Counted from the stretch's first letter, positions 1-6,351 are shown. The stretch: 16,310 nt of DNA from RGIG5472 sp051867615 (GCA_051867615.1 JBJDYU010000023.1:1-16310); one strand, 5' to 3'. Notes: generated by a model not told the origin, from the letters alone. A program made the numbers and translations.

Positions 1-79
1 CTGGCTTTCTCCCATCGAATTTGCTGTCCAATATGTTTGACAATCCTACATTTTTTAAGGGGGCACGGCGTTGCCCCGC

Positions 80-109
80 TTGACGGGCGGCGCGACCGTA
101 TGTCATAAT
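80..109 (+). promoter_or_regulatory. Candidate sigma-A promoter of the MFS gene
   Basis: A -35 box TTGACG (80-85) and a -10 box CATAAT (104-109) are separated by 18 bp, each matching consensus at 5 of 6 positions. The box pair lies about 65 bases upstream of the chosen MFS start codon. A small hairpin (60-65 pairing with 72-77) sits just before it and has no U tract. Bases 1-79 hold nothing else that I recognise. Confidence 0.5.
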
Positions 110-175
110 ATAGCAAAATCCGGCGAATTTTGCCGCGGCGTGCCGCGAGTATACATACCTCCGGAGGGCTTTGCC

Positions 176-1474
176 ATGAAACTCAACGTCAGGCAGACCG
201 TTCTCATCGGCCTTTCCTTCATGTCCATCCTCTGCTTCTGGCAGTTCTACGACCAGGTCATCCCCTACATTCTGGAAAGTGAATTCCATTTGCCCACCTT
301 CTGGGCCAACTGCGTCATGGCGCTGGACAACGTGCTGTCGCTGTTCATGCTGCCGCTGTTCGGCTCTATCTCCGACCGGACCCACACCCGTCTGGGCCGC
401 CGGACGCCCTACGTCCTGTTCGGCACCATCGCCGCCGCCGCGCTGCTGGTGCTGCTGGCGCTGATGGAGCGGCGGCTGTACTTCCCCGGCTTTATGCTGA
501 CGCTGCTGCTCCTGCTGGTGGTCATGAGCGTCTACCGCGCTCCCGCCGTGGCCTATATGCCGGATGTGACCCCCAAGCCCCTGCGCTCCAAGGCCAACGC
601 CATCATCAATCTGGTGGGCTATGTGGGCGGCATCTTCGCCACCCTTATGATGATGCTGCTGCTCAAGAGCGAGACGCTGCCCGACGGCTCCAGCGGCTAT
701 GTGCAGGGCCAGTCCTTTACTCCCATCTTTCTGGTGGTGGCGGCGTTCATGCTCATTTCCGTCCTCATCATGGTGCTGACAGTCAAGGAAAACGAGGCGG
801 CAGCCCGCCTGAACGCGGAGGAGGACGCGGAGGAGGAGATTGCCGGAGACGGCCCCATGCCGAAGGACGTGCTGCGGAGCCTGCTGCTCATCCTCACCTC
901 GGTGTTTCTCTGGTACATGGCCTATAACGCCGTCACCACGGCTTTCTCCCGCTACTGCGTTTCCGTCTGGGGCGCGGACCTCTCCGCCTCCAGCGGCTAT
1001 CTCATGGCCGCCACGGTGGTGGCTATCGCGAGCTTCGTGCCGCTGGGCTTTCTCAGCAGCCGCTTCGGACGGAAAAAGACAGTCCTCTTCGGCGTAGCGC
1101 TGATGACGGTCTGCTACGCCGCGGCAATGCTGGTGCGCCAGCCCTCCGCCGCCATGTACGTCATCTTCGGTCTGGTGGGCGTGGGCTGGGCGGCCATCAA
1201 TGTGAACTCCTTCCCCATGGTGGTGGAGATGAGCGGCGCGGGCAACGTGGGCCGCTTCACCGGCTATTACTACGCCTTCTCCATGGCGGCGCAGATCGCG
1301 ACGCCCGTCCTCTCCGGCTGGCTCATCAGCAACACCGCCGCCGGCTACCGCATTCTTTTCCCCTACGCGGTGTTTTTCTCCGCCTGCGCTTTTGTCACCA
1401 TGCTTCTCGTCCGCCACGGCGACAGCCGCGAGACGGTGAAGCGGGGGCTGGAGGCCTTCGATGTAGGCGACTAA
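176..1474 (+). CDS. MFS transporter, GPH/SLC45-like (probable sugar symporter)
   Basis: This is a polytopic inner-membrane carrier of the major facilitator superfamily, 432 residues, a normal length for the family. The loop between helices 2 and 3 carries GSISDRTHTRLGRR (about residues 63-76). This version of MFS motif A is typical of the glycoside-pentoside-hexuronide and SLC45-like sugar symporters. A second, degenerate copy (GFLSSRFGRKK) follows in the second half, as expected for two six-helix bundles. An acidic, glutamate-rich linker near residues 205-230 separates the halves. The open frame extends back to 71, but the ATG at 176 has GGAGGG seven bases upstream and opens directly into a hydrophobic helix, so it is preferred. 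The gene stands alone between its own promoter and terminator. The substrate cannot be read from the sequence; sugar or glycoside is inferred from the family. Confidence 0.85.
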   Translation: MKLNVRQTVLIGLSFMSILCFWQFYDQVIPYILESEFHLPTFWANCVMALDNVLSLFMLPLFGSISDRTHTRLGRRTPYVLFGTIAAAALLVLLALMERRLYFPGFMLTLLLLLVVMSVYRAPAVAYMPDVTPKPLRSKANAIINLVGYVGGIFATLMMMLLLKSETLPDGSSGYVQGQSFTPIFLVVAAFMLISVLIMVLTVKENEAAARLNAEEDAEEEIAGDGPMPKDVLRSLLLILTSVFLWYMAYNAVTTAFSRYCVSVWGADLSASSGYLMAATVVAIASFVPLGFLSSRFGRKKTVLFGVALMTVCYAAAMLVRQPSAAMYVIFGLVGVGWAAINVNSFPMVVEMSGAGNVGRFTGYYYAFSMAAQIATPVLSGWLISNTAAGYRILFPYAVFFSACAFVTMLLVRHGDSRETVKRGLEAFDVGD

Positions 1475-1505
1475 GGCCCTTATCGCGCGCAAGCAGAAAA
1501 CAAAG

Positions 1506-1534
1506 AGGAGGACACGGGCGTGTCCTCCTTTTTT
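1506..1534 (+). terminator. Intrinsic terminator of the MFS gene
   Basis: A perfect 10-bp stem (1506-1515 with 1520-1529) and the tetraloop GGGC are followed directly by a six-T run, 31 bases after the MFS stop codon. Confidence 0.9.
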
Positions 1535-1637
1535 GCTCTTTTCGATTTCATTCTGTATATTCCACCCCCAAAAATACAATGCAGAATCAGTCGCTAAGGG
1601 ACAGCTAAAGGGGCAACGGCCCAAAACCAGGCACAAG

Positions 1638-1670
1638 AAAAACCTCGCAACCGCTGCGGTCACGAGGGTT
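1638..1670 (-). terminator. Probable terminator beyond the tRNA-Cys remnant
   Basis: On the minus strand an imperfect hairpin is followed by a five-U tract (complement of 1638-1642). The outer arms are AACCTCG and CGAGGGTT, the inner arms ACCG and CGGT, with an internal mismatch. It lies immediately downstream of the partial tRNA-Cys copy, so it may have been the original end of a tRNA transcript. Bases 1535-1637 contain nothing recognisable. Confidence 0.6.
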
Positions 1671-1674
1671 TCTT

Positions 1675-1705
1675 TCTGGAGGTGACACCCGGATTTGAAC
1701 CGGGG
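1675..1705 (-). repeat. Duplicated 3' end of tRNA-Cys (partial tRNA, direct repeat copy 1)
   Basis: Thirty-one bases are identical to 1854-1884, the 3' part of the intact tRNA-Cys. The copy includes the encoded CCA, the discriminator base, the 3' acceptor strand and nearly all of the T arm, in the same orientation. No anticodon or D arm precedes it on the minus strand, so it cannot be a working tRNA. The two copies are offset by 179 bp. Such repeats arise when an element integrates into a tRNA 3' end, or when a tandem tRNA copy is partly deleted. The sequence cannot decide between these. Confidence 0.85.
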
Positions 1706-1820
1706 CGGCAGCCGAAGCGCCGCCTGCGGCGGATACAGCGAGGCTGCAGCAAGGAAGCGGCACGGCCGGCGGTGGCGGCAGACCCGCGGGCCGTTTCGCC
1801 GCGACGCGGGCAAAGCAAGA
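1706..1820. other. GC-rich segment between the two tRNA-Cys 3' ends
   Basis: This is a very GC-rich stretch with several short self-complementary runs such as GCGCCGCCTGCGGCG. It has no credible ribosome binding site or reading frame of its own. Together with the hairpin at 1821-1846 it makes up the sequence held between the two direct repeats. I do not recognise it. Confidence 0.4.
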
Positions 1821-1846
1821 CCCCCGGGACCTGACAGTTCCGGGGG
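1821..1846 (-). terminator. Hairpin directly downstream of tRNA-Cys, possible terminator
   Basis: A 10-bp stem including one G-U pair (1821-1830 with 1837-1846) lies about ten bases after the encoded CCA of tRNA-Cys. On the minus strand it is followed by TCTTGCTTT, a poor U tract, so it may be a weak terminator or a 3' processing boundary of the tRNA operon transcript. Confidence 0.5.
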
Positions 1847-1855
1847 CCGAATCTC

Positions 1856-1930
1856 TGGAGGTGACACCCGGATTTGAACCGGGGAATCAGGGTTTTGCAG
1901 ACCCTTGCCTTACCACTTGGCTATGTCACC
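1856..1930 (-). tRNA. tRNA-Cys (anticodon GCA), CCA encoded
   Basis: Read on the minus strand, the acceptor GGTGACA pairs with TGTCACC, followed by discriminator T and an encoded CCA. The anticodon stem-loop centres on CTGCAAA, giving GCA for cysteine. The T loop GTTCAAATC is canonical. It is the last gene of the five-tRNA operon and is separated from tRNA-Gly by a 38-base spacer. Its 3' end is duplicated at 1675-1705. Confidence 0.95.
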
Positions 1931-1935
1931 ATATG

Positions 1936-1963
1936 GAAACAGGAGCATATATGCTCCCGTTTC
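1936..1963 (-). other. Hairpin spacer between tRNA-Gly and tRNA-Cys
   Basis: A nearly perfect inverted repeat with one mismatch is centred at 1949/1950. Its arms run 1936-1949 and 1950-1963. It fills most of the only long spacer in the tRNA operon; the other spacers are 3-7 bases. It lacks a proper U tract, so processing or attenuation is more likely than full termination. This reading is inference. Confidence 0.5.
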
Positions 1964-1968
1964 TTTTG

Positions 1969-2044
1969 TGGAGCGGGCGACGAGGCTCGAACTCGCTACC
2001 TCCACCTTGGCAAGGTGGCGCTCTACCAGATGAGCTACGCCCGC
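1969..2044 (-). tRNA. tRNA-Gly (anticodon GCC), CCA encoded
   Basis: On the minus strand the acceptor GCGGGCG pairs with CGCCCGC, followed by T and CCA. The D arm reads TAGCTCATCTGGTAGAGC. The anticodon loop TTGCCAA gives GCC for glycine, and the T arm contains GTTCGAGCC. It is fourth in the operon, three bases from tRNA-Phe. Confidence 0.96.
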
Positions 2045-2047
2045 GAA

Positions 2048-2123
<76 letters not shown>

Positions 2124-2128
2124 ATATT

Positions 2129-2205
2129 TGGCGACCGAGATGGGGCTCGAACCCACGACCTCTAGCGTGACAGGCTAGCGTTCTAACCAACTGAACTACT
2201 CGGCC
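2129..2205 (-). tRNA. tRNA-Asp (anticodon GTC), CCA encoded
   Basis: On the minus strand the acceptor GGCCGAG pairs with CTCGGTC, followed by G and CCA. The discriminator G and the anticodon loop CTGTCAC identify an aspartate tRNA. The T arm contains GTTCGAGCC. It is second in the operon. Confidence 0.96.
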
Positions 2206-2212
2206 GGATTTC

Positions 2213-2288
2213 TGGTGGGAACAACAGGGCTCGAACCTGTGACCCCTTGCTTGTAAGGCAAGTGCTCTCCCAGCTGAGCTATGCTCCC
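2213..2288 (-). tRNA. tRNA-Val (anticodon TAC), CCA encoded
   Basis: On the minus strand the acceptor GGGAGCA pairs with TGTTCCC, followed by A and CCA. The anticodon loop CTTACAA gives TAC for valine. It is the first gene of the operon, about 30 bases after the predicted transcription start. Confidence 0.96.
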
Positions 2289-2324
2289 GGTTTCGCCGCT
2301 TCGCTACGTCGAGCAGCGAAGATT

Positions 2325-2353
2325 ATTATACAAAGCTTTCCCCGGATTGTCAA
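2325..2353 (-). promoter_or_regulatory. Consensus sigma-A promoter of the tRNA operon
   Basis: On the minus strand a perfect TTGACA (complement of 2348-2353) and a perfect TATAAT (complement of 2325-2330) are separated by exactly 17 bp. Transcription should start near 2317-2318. A 12-of-12 consensus match fits a strongly expressed stable-RNA operon. The -35 box overlaps one arm of the palindrome at the end of hslO. Confidence 0.9.
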
Positions 2354-2379
2354 CCTTGAAAAAATATTTTTTCAAGGTT
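2352..2379. terminator. Palindrome over the hslO stop codon
   Basis: A perfect 13-bp inverted repeat (2352-2364 with 2367-2379) contains the hslO TGA. In the hslO direction it is AT-rich with an internal U run but no U tract after it. In the + direction a T run follows. It probably separates hslO transcription from the tRNA promoter, but a terminator role is only moderately supported. Confidence 0.5.
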
Positions 2380-3259
2380 TTTTTGCCGCCGTCTCCAGCG
2401 CGCGCAGCTCCTCCGCCGAAAAGCGGTAGACCCGGTCGCAGAACTGGCAGGTCATCTCCGCCTGGCCCTGCTCCTCACGAAGCTGACGCAGCTCCTCCGC
2501 GCCCAGGCTCAGCAGCGCCCGCTCCACCCGCTCGCGGCTGCAATAGCAGCGGTAGCTGATGGGAGACGCCTCCAGAAACTTCAGCTCGAAGTCCGGCATC
2601 ACATGGCGCAGCAGTGCCTCCGCGTCCGCGTCGTGGGAGAGGAACTTCGTCACGCTCTCCGCCGCGTAGATGCCGCCCTCCACCCTGGTGATGACGTCCT
2701 CTCCCGCGCCGGGCAGGAGCTGGATGAGGTAGCCTCCGGCGGCCTTCACGCTCTGGTCCCGGTCCACCAGAACCCCCAGCCCGCAGGCCGAGGGGATCTG
2801 CTCCGACTCCGCGAAATAGGCCGCCACATCCTCCGCGATCTCGCCGCCGAGGAGGTCTACAGTGCCCACATAAGGCTCACGCATCCCCAGGTCCTTCACC
2901 ACGGTCAGCGTGCCGGCGCCGCCCACGGCTGCGCCCACGTCCAGCTTGCCGTCCGCTCGCAGGGGCAGGTCCACGGCGGGATTCGTCACATAGCCCCGCA
3001 CATTGCCCTCCGCGTCGGAGACCGCGAGAACGGTGCCCAGCGGCCCGCCGCCCTTGAACTGCAGCGTCACGCTCTCCCCCTCGCCCTTCATGGCGTTGCC
3101 CATCATGGAGACCGCAGCCAGAGCGCGGCCCAGCGCCGCCGTCCCTACCGGCATTGTATGATGGATCTCGCGGGCGCGTTCCGTCAGCTCCGTGGTCACC
3201 ACGGCGGCGGCCTTCACGAAGCCGTCGGAGGAAATGGCTCTTACCAGCATATCGCTCAT
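2372..3259 (-). CDS. hslO: Hsp33 redox-regulated chaperone
   Basis: This 295-residue protein is a cytoplasmic holdase chaperone switched on by oxidative unfolding. The zinc-binding redox switch at the C terminus is complete: C238-x-C240, 30 residues, then C271-x-x-C274, matching the family CxC...CxxC pattern. The N-terminal chaperone domain occupies about residues 1-225 and includes the family-like segment GGGPLGTVLAVSDAEGNVRGYV. The ATG at 3259 has AGGAGAG upstream. The gene is last in a minus-strand unit after the yerC-like regulator and the methyltransferase, with a 30-base gap to the latter. Its stop lies inside a palindrome that abuts the tRNA promoter. Length and motifs are normal, so the assignment is firm. 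Confidence 0.96.
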   Translation of the reverse strand: MSDMLVRAISSDGFVKAAAVVTTELTERAREIHHTMPVGTAALGRALAAVSMMGNAMKGEGESVTLQFKGGGPLGTVLAVSDAEGNVRGYVTNPAVDLPLRADGKLDVGAAVGGAGTLTVVKDLGMREPYVGTVDLLGGEIAEDVAAYFAESEQIPSACGLGVLVDRDQSVKAAGGYLIQLLPGAGEDVITRVEGGIYAAESVTKFLSHDADAEALLRHVMPDFELKFLEASPISYRCYCSRERVERALLSLGAEELRQLREEQGQAEMTCQFCDRVYRFSAEELRALETAAKKP

Positions 3260-3289
3260 AGGATCAACTCTCCTGTATCATGCAAAATC

Positions 3290-4042
3290 TCAGGGCCGCA
3301 GGGCGCTGGCGTACATCCGCAGCTCCCGCTCTCCCGGCTCCTGCCGGGACAAATCGCCGTACCAGCGCACGTCTGTAAAGCCGGCCTCCGCCAGCCATGC
3401 CGTCAGCTCTTCGCGCGTATAGGCCCGCTCCCGGTGCTCCTCCTGCGTGCGGCGCCACAGTCCGTCGCTCCGGCGGCGGAACAGGTCCATCCCGTAGGTC
3501 ACGGTGTGGCTGCGGGCGCTGTAAGCCGCCCGCCAGACGCAGTAAGCGTCCTCCGTCTCGTCCAGAAACACCTGTCCGTCCAGCTGCCGGAGCTTATAGT
3601 CCGTATTCACGTCAAAAATGAAAACGCCGCCGGGCCGCAGGCTCTCATACACCCGCCGCAGCGCGCGGCGCACCGCCCGGGGCTCCGTCAGGTAGTTGAG
3701 ACTGTCGAGGCAGCAGATGGCCGCGTCCACCGGTCCCCAGAGCCGCAGAGACGTCATGCTCTGCTGCAGGAAAAGCGGCCGCTGCTCCTGCGGCAAAGCC
3801 AGGGCCTTGTCCACCGCCTGCGCCAGCATATCCTCGGATAAGTCCACGCCCACCATCTCATAGCCCCGCCGGGCCAGCAGGCAGGTCATGGTGCCGGTGC
3901 CGCAGGCGAGATCCAGCACGGAGCGCACTTCCCCCGAGGCGCGGCGCAGCAGGCGGCAGAGATATGCCGCCCGCTTTTCATATCCCACGTCCTCGGTCAG
4001 GGCGTCATAGCAGCCCGCCAGAGCCTCATAGCGGCCCGTCAT
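3290..4042 (-). CDS. Class I SAM-dependent methyltransferase
   Basis: This 250-residue cytoplasmic enzyme has the Rossmann methyltransferase fold. Motif I is LDLACGTGT (residues 43-51), followed by the acidic residue ending strand 2 (VGVDLS, D67) and the motif IV-like segment CCLDSLNYL (about 110-118). The second half includes FIFDVNT. It therefore transfers a methyl group from SAM, but the acceptor cannot be read from the sequence. Its start overlaps the stop of the upstream yerC-like gene in an ATGA tetranucleotide (4039-4042), which suggests translational coupling. hslO follows 30 bases later. Relatives in clostridia are usually annotated only as methyltransferase domain 25 proteins. Confidence 0.9.
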   Translation of the reverse strand: MTGRYEALAGCYDALTEDVGYEKRAAYLCRLLRRASGEVRSVLDLACGTGTMTCLLARRGYEMVGVDLSEDMLAQAVDKALALPQEQRPLFLQQSMTSLRLWGPVDAAICCLDSLNYLTEPRAVRRALRRVYESLRPGGVFIFDVNTDYKLRQLDGQVFLDETEDAYCVWRAAYSARSHTVTYGMDLFRRRSDGLWRRTQEEHRERAYTREELTAWLAEAGFTDVRWYGDLSRQEPGERELRMYASALRP

Positions 4043-4344
4043 TTCGTCTCGTCCGCTTCCGCCTTCATCCGCTCGAACACCACGCCATAGCCGCCGCTGC
4101 CGTAGCTCAGCGAGCGGTTCACGCGGCTGATGGTGGCGCTGGAGGCGCCGGTTTTCTCCAGGATATCATTATAGATCAGCCCTTGGTCCAGCAGCGACGC
4201 CACCTCGAAGCGCTGCTCCATGGCCCGCAGCTCCGACACCGTGCAGAGGTCCTGGAAAAAGTGATAGCACTCCTCCTCGGTCTGCAGCTTCAGAATCGCC
4301 CGGTAGAGGCTGTCGCTCTTTTCTTTTTTACCGATCTTGACCAT
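4039..4344 (-). CDS. yerC: YerC/YecD-type TrpR-related DNA-binding protein
   Basis: This 101-residue regulator belongs to the TrpR-like YerC/YecD family. The all-helical body begins SDSLYRAILKLQTEEECYHFFQDLCT. It ends in a helix-turn-helix, GLIYNDILEKTGASSATISRVNRSL (about 55-79), the part that binds DNA in TrpR relatives. The frame is open back to 4479, but the ATG at 4344 has GGGGAGG seven bases upstream and gives the family's usual length, so it is the start. The gene is first in the minus-strand unit and its TGA overlaps the methyltransferase ATG. It may control its own divergent promoter region, where an inverted repeat lies. No ligand is known from the sequence, and residues for tryptophan binding are not evident to me. 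Confidence 0.88.
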   Translation of the reverse strand: MVKIGKKEKSDSLYRAILKLQTEEECYHFFQDLCTVSELRAMEQRFEVASLLDQGLIYNDILEKTGASSATISRVNRSLSYGSGGYGVVFERMKAEADETK

Positions 4345-4435
4345 GATATACCTCCCCATCGTCCCGAATTCCGCCAACCGGTATGGCGCAGACGGCGCTT
4401 CGCCGCCCATGCGCCCGCCGGCCGGTACGCGGATA

Positions 4436-4464
4436 TTGTGACTATTATAACTATTATGTATAGT
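4436..4464 (+). promoter_or_regulatory. Candidate + promoter of the DUF3298 gene
   Basis: A -35 box TTGTGA (4436-4441) and a -10 box TATAGT (4459-4464) are separated by 17 bp. The predicted leader to the start codon at 4593 is about 120 bases and shows no known riboswitch. It shares its -10 region with the divergent minus-strand promoter. Confidence 0.5.
4450..4464. promoter_or_regulatory. Inverted repeat between divergent promoters, possible operator
   Basis: ACTAT and ATAGT flank a 5-base centre. The left arm also belongs to a direct repeat, ACTATTAT at 4441-4448 and 4450-4457. Its position over both candidate promoters makes it a plausible binding site for the adjacent TrpR-like protein, by inference only. 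Confidence 0.3.
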
Positions 4465-4488
4465 AGCACTTTGCTCCATGAAAGTAAA
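4460..4488 (-). promoter_or_regulatory. Candidate promoter of the yerC-methyltransferase-hslO unit
   Basis: On the minus strand a -35 box TTTACT (complement of 4483-4488) and a -10 box TACTAT (complement of 4460-4465) are separated by 17 bp. An alternative -10, TATAAT (complement of 4444-4449), lacks a good -35. The predicted leader to the yerC start is about 110 bases. Confidence 0.4.
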
Positions 4489-4592
4489 GCACGAATTCCC
4501 GTTTCTCTGCGGTTTCTCCCGTCACCCGGGGCTTTTCCCGGCCATAGACTGAAACGACCGGCAAAACGCCGGGAGGAAAGGCAGGGAGGCTC

Positions 4593-5330
4593 ATGAAGAA
4601 AACGCCCGCAGAACTGCGCCCAAAGCCGCGGGAGGTGGAACGCCGCTGGACCTGGGAGGACATCCCCGTGCTGGTCATGACGCTGTCCCTCCCGGGCTTC
4701 GAAGCGGCGCTGCCCGACCGGCGCGTCAGGCGTATGGACCGCTACTATCGGGCCTTCGAGCGCAGCTATGCGCGCTACTGCCAGCGCTTTTTGTACCCAC
4801 CGGCGGCGGAGGCCTTCCGGGCCGCTCAGGCCCAGAGCCGCCCTTTTTCCCCCTGGACCGCCGATGTGCGCTGCCGCACGACGCTCCGCAGCGGCACGCT
4901 CTGGAGCCTGGCTCTGGAGTCGGAGGAGCGCGACCAGGCGGGGCGCTGCCTGCTGCGGCGCCGCTGCTGCGACAGCTGGGACCTTCTTGGCGGCTATCCG
5001 CTGTCCCTGGCGGCGCTTTTCGAGGGCGAGCCTTTCTTCCGCCGGACGCTGATGAAACACGCCCGGACGGAGCTGCTGGCCCGTCAGGAGCGGGGCGAGC
5101 GCTTCCGGGAGGACTGGAAGAAGCGCCTGCGCACGGAATTCAGCAGCGAGCATTTCTATCTTACGGAGGAGGGGCTGGTCTTTTACTATCCCATGTACGC
5201 CCTGGGGCCGGAGACGCTGGGCCTGCCCTCCTTTTTCCTCCCCTGGGACGCAGAAAAAGGCCCCCGCCTGCCCGCGGGACTTTCCGCCGGCGGCTCCCTT
5301 GACAAAGCGCGTTCCGGGGACGTATCATAA
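4593..5330 (+). CDS. DUF3298 (RsiV C-terminal-like) domain protein
   Basis: This 245-residue protein has a C-terminal segment, FYLTEEGLVFYYPMYALGPETLGLPSFFLPW (about 188-219), resembling the DUF3298 fold found at the C terminus of RsiV-like anti-sigma factors. In RsiV that domain binds extracellular ligands. Here there is no signal peptide, transmembrane helix or anti-sigma domain, and the protein is rich in arginine, so it looks cytoplasmic. The region before the domain is arginine- and tyrosine-rich and I do not recognise it. The ATG at 4593 follows GGGAGG. The gene diverges from yerC and is followed by an EamA transporter whose promoter overlaps this gene's end. Its function is unknown; the domain call is by recall of sequence style. 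Confidence 0.65.
   Translation: MKKTPAELRPKPREVERRWTWEDIPVLVMTLSLPGFEAALPDRRVRRMDRYYRAFERSYARYCQRFLYPPAAEAFRAAQAQSRPFSPWTADVRCRTTLRSGTLWSLALESEERDQAGRCLLRRRCCDSWDLLGGYPLSLAALFEGEPFFRRTLMKHARTELLARQERGERFREDWKKRLRTEFSSEHFYLTEEGLVFYYPMYALGPETLGLPSFFLPWDAEKGPRLPAGLSAGGSLDKARSGDVS
5299..5328 (+). promoter_or_regulatory. Candidate promoter of the EamA transporter gene
   Basis: A perfect -35 TTGACA (5299-5304) and a -10 TATCAT (5323-5328) are separated by 18 bp. They lie inside the last codons of the DUF3298 gene, with the final T shared with its stop codon. A 7-bp hairpin without a U tract (5334-5340 with 5348-5354) lies in the resulting leader. Confidence 0.55.
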
Positions 5331-5386
5331 GGCTCGGGCCGCCGCAAGGCCCGAAAACGAAAGAGAAGAGAGAGAGACGATTTCCT

Positions 5387-6253
5387 ATGGAAAAACACGC
5401 GAAGCTCATCGTTCTGCTGGGAGTGCTGGGCACCTCGGTCTCCGCGGTGTTCACCCGCGTTTCCACCGCCCCCTCCATGGTGCTGGCGCTGTACAGGATG
5501 TGCATCGCCTCGCTGTTGCTGCTGCCGGCGGTGCTGACAAAGCACCGGGGAGACTGGAAAACCCTGGACCGGCGGACGGCGCTGCTCTGCGCCCTCAGCG
5601 GCGTTTTTCTGGCGCTGCACTTCACCGCGTATTTTGAGTCCATCCACCGCACCTCCGTGGCGGCGGCCACCATCCTCGGCAACACCCAGGTGTTCTTTGT
5701 GAGCCTGCTCATGCTGGCGCTGTTCCATGAAAAGCTGTCCCGGCGCTGCTGGCTCGCCATCGGCCTGACCTTCTGCGGCGGTACGGTCATCGCCCTCTCC
5801 AGTGCGGGAGACGGCGCGGCTCTGTCCGGCGACCTGCTGGCGCTGCTGTGCGCGGCGCTGCTGGCCTGCTACACCATGATCGGCCACTCCTGCCGCCGGC
5901 ACAACGTCTCCACCAGCCTCTACACCTTCCTGGTCTATTCCTCCGCCGCCGTGACACTGATCCTGCTGCTGCCCCTCACCGGCGCGCCGTATTTCGGCTA
6001 CGAGCCGGTGAACTGGCTCTCCGCGGGCGGCATGGTGCTGTTCTGCACGTTCCTGGGCCACAGCGTCTTCAGCTGGGGCCTGAAATATGAGCCGCCCGCT
6101 CTGGTCTCCACGCTGCAGATGCTGGAGCCGGTGTTCGCCTCCGTGTGGGCGCTGCTGCTTTTCCACGAGATCCCCCGCATCACGGTGGCGCTGGGCGGCG
6201 TCGTGGTCATCACGGGCATCGTCCTCTACTGCCGCTTCGCCGAACAGGCGTAG
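5387..6253 (+). CDS. EamA/DMT-family transporter
   Basis: This 288-residue integral membrane protein of the drug/metabolite transporter superfamily consists of two EamA repeats of about five helices each (roughly residues 5-135 and 145-285). Each repeat has typical signatures: LHFTAYFESIHRTSVAAATILGNTQVFFVSLLMLALFHEKLS in the first, and YEPPALVSTLQMLEPVFASVWALLLFHEIP in the second. The conserved proline-glutamate near the end of the penultimate helix is present. Members export or import amino acids and other metabolites, and the substrate here is unknown. The ribosome binding site is a purine run (AGAGAAGAGAGAGAGA) rather than a clear Shine-Dalgarno. A LysR regulator follows in the same direction but is separated by two terminators and its own promoter, so the two are not a simple operon. 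Confidence 0.9.
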   Translation: MEKHAKLIVLLGVLGTSVSAVFTRVSTAPSMVLALYRMCIASLLLLPAVLTKHRGDWKTLDRRTALLCALSGVFLALHFTAYFESIHRTSVAAATILGNTQVFFVSLLMLALFHEKLSRRCWLAIGLTFCGGTVIALSSAGDGAALSGDLLALLCAALLACYTMIGHSCRRHNVSTSLYTFLVYSSAAVTLILLLPLTGAPYFGYEPVNWLSAGGMVLFCTFLGHSVFSWGLKYEPPALVSTLQMLEPVFASVWALLLFHEIPRITVALGGVVVITGIVLYCRFAEQA

Positions 6254-6279
6254 CGCTCCGGTCGCTTCCATACGGCACA

Positions 6280-6309
6280 AGTCCGGGCCTTTTCGGCCCG
6301 GACTTTTTT
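6280..6309 (+). terminator. Intrinsic terminator of the EamA gene
   Basis: A perfect 10-bp stem (6280-6289 with 6295-6304) and the loop TTTTC are followed by a six-T run, 27 bases past the stop codon. Confidence 0.92.
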
Positions 6310-6319
6310 GTCCCGCCGC

Positions 6320-6339
6320 GCTCCTGCCGGAGCTTTTTT
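6320..6339 (+). terminator. Second, weaker terminator after EamA
   Basis: GCTCC pairs with GGAGC around a TGCC loop, followed by six T residues. It is a short stem that backs up the terminator just upstream. Confidence 0.55.
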
Positions 6340-6351
6340 CTCTCCGGCGCG

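Noticed and set aside
71..175. N-terminal extension of the MFS protein to an upstream alternative start
   Set aside because: The extra 35 residues are not hydrophobic or family-like, the region holds the promoter, and the ATG at 176 has a strong ribosome binding site.
2603..3841. 412-codon + strand open frame opposite hslO and the methyltransferase
   Set aside because: It spans two convincing genes on the other strand, has antisense-like composition and no family motif.
4345..4479. Longer start for the YerC-like protein
   Set aside because: The extension exceeds family length and crosses the divergent promoter region; the ATG at 4344 has GGGGAGG at good spacing.
4465..4592. Riboswitch or leader peptide before the DUF3298 gene
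   Set aside because: No known riboswitch core is seen. A 24-codon frame at 4479 has no ribosome binding site and no runs of a single amino-acid codon.
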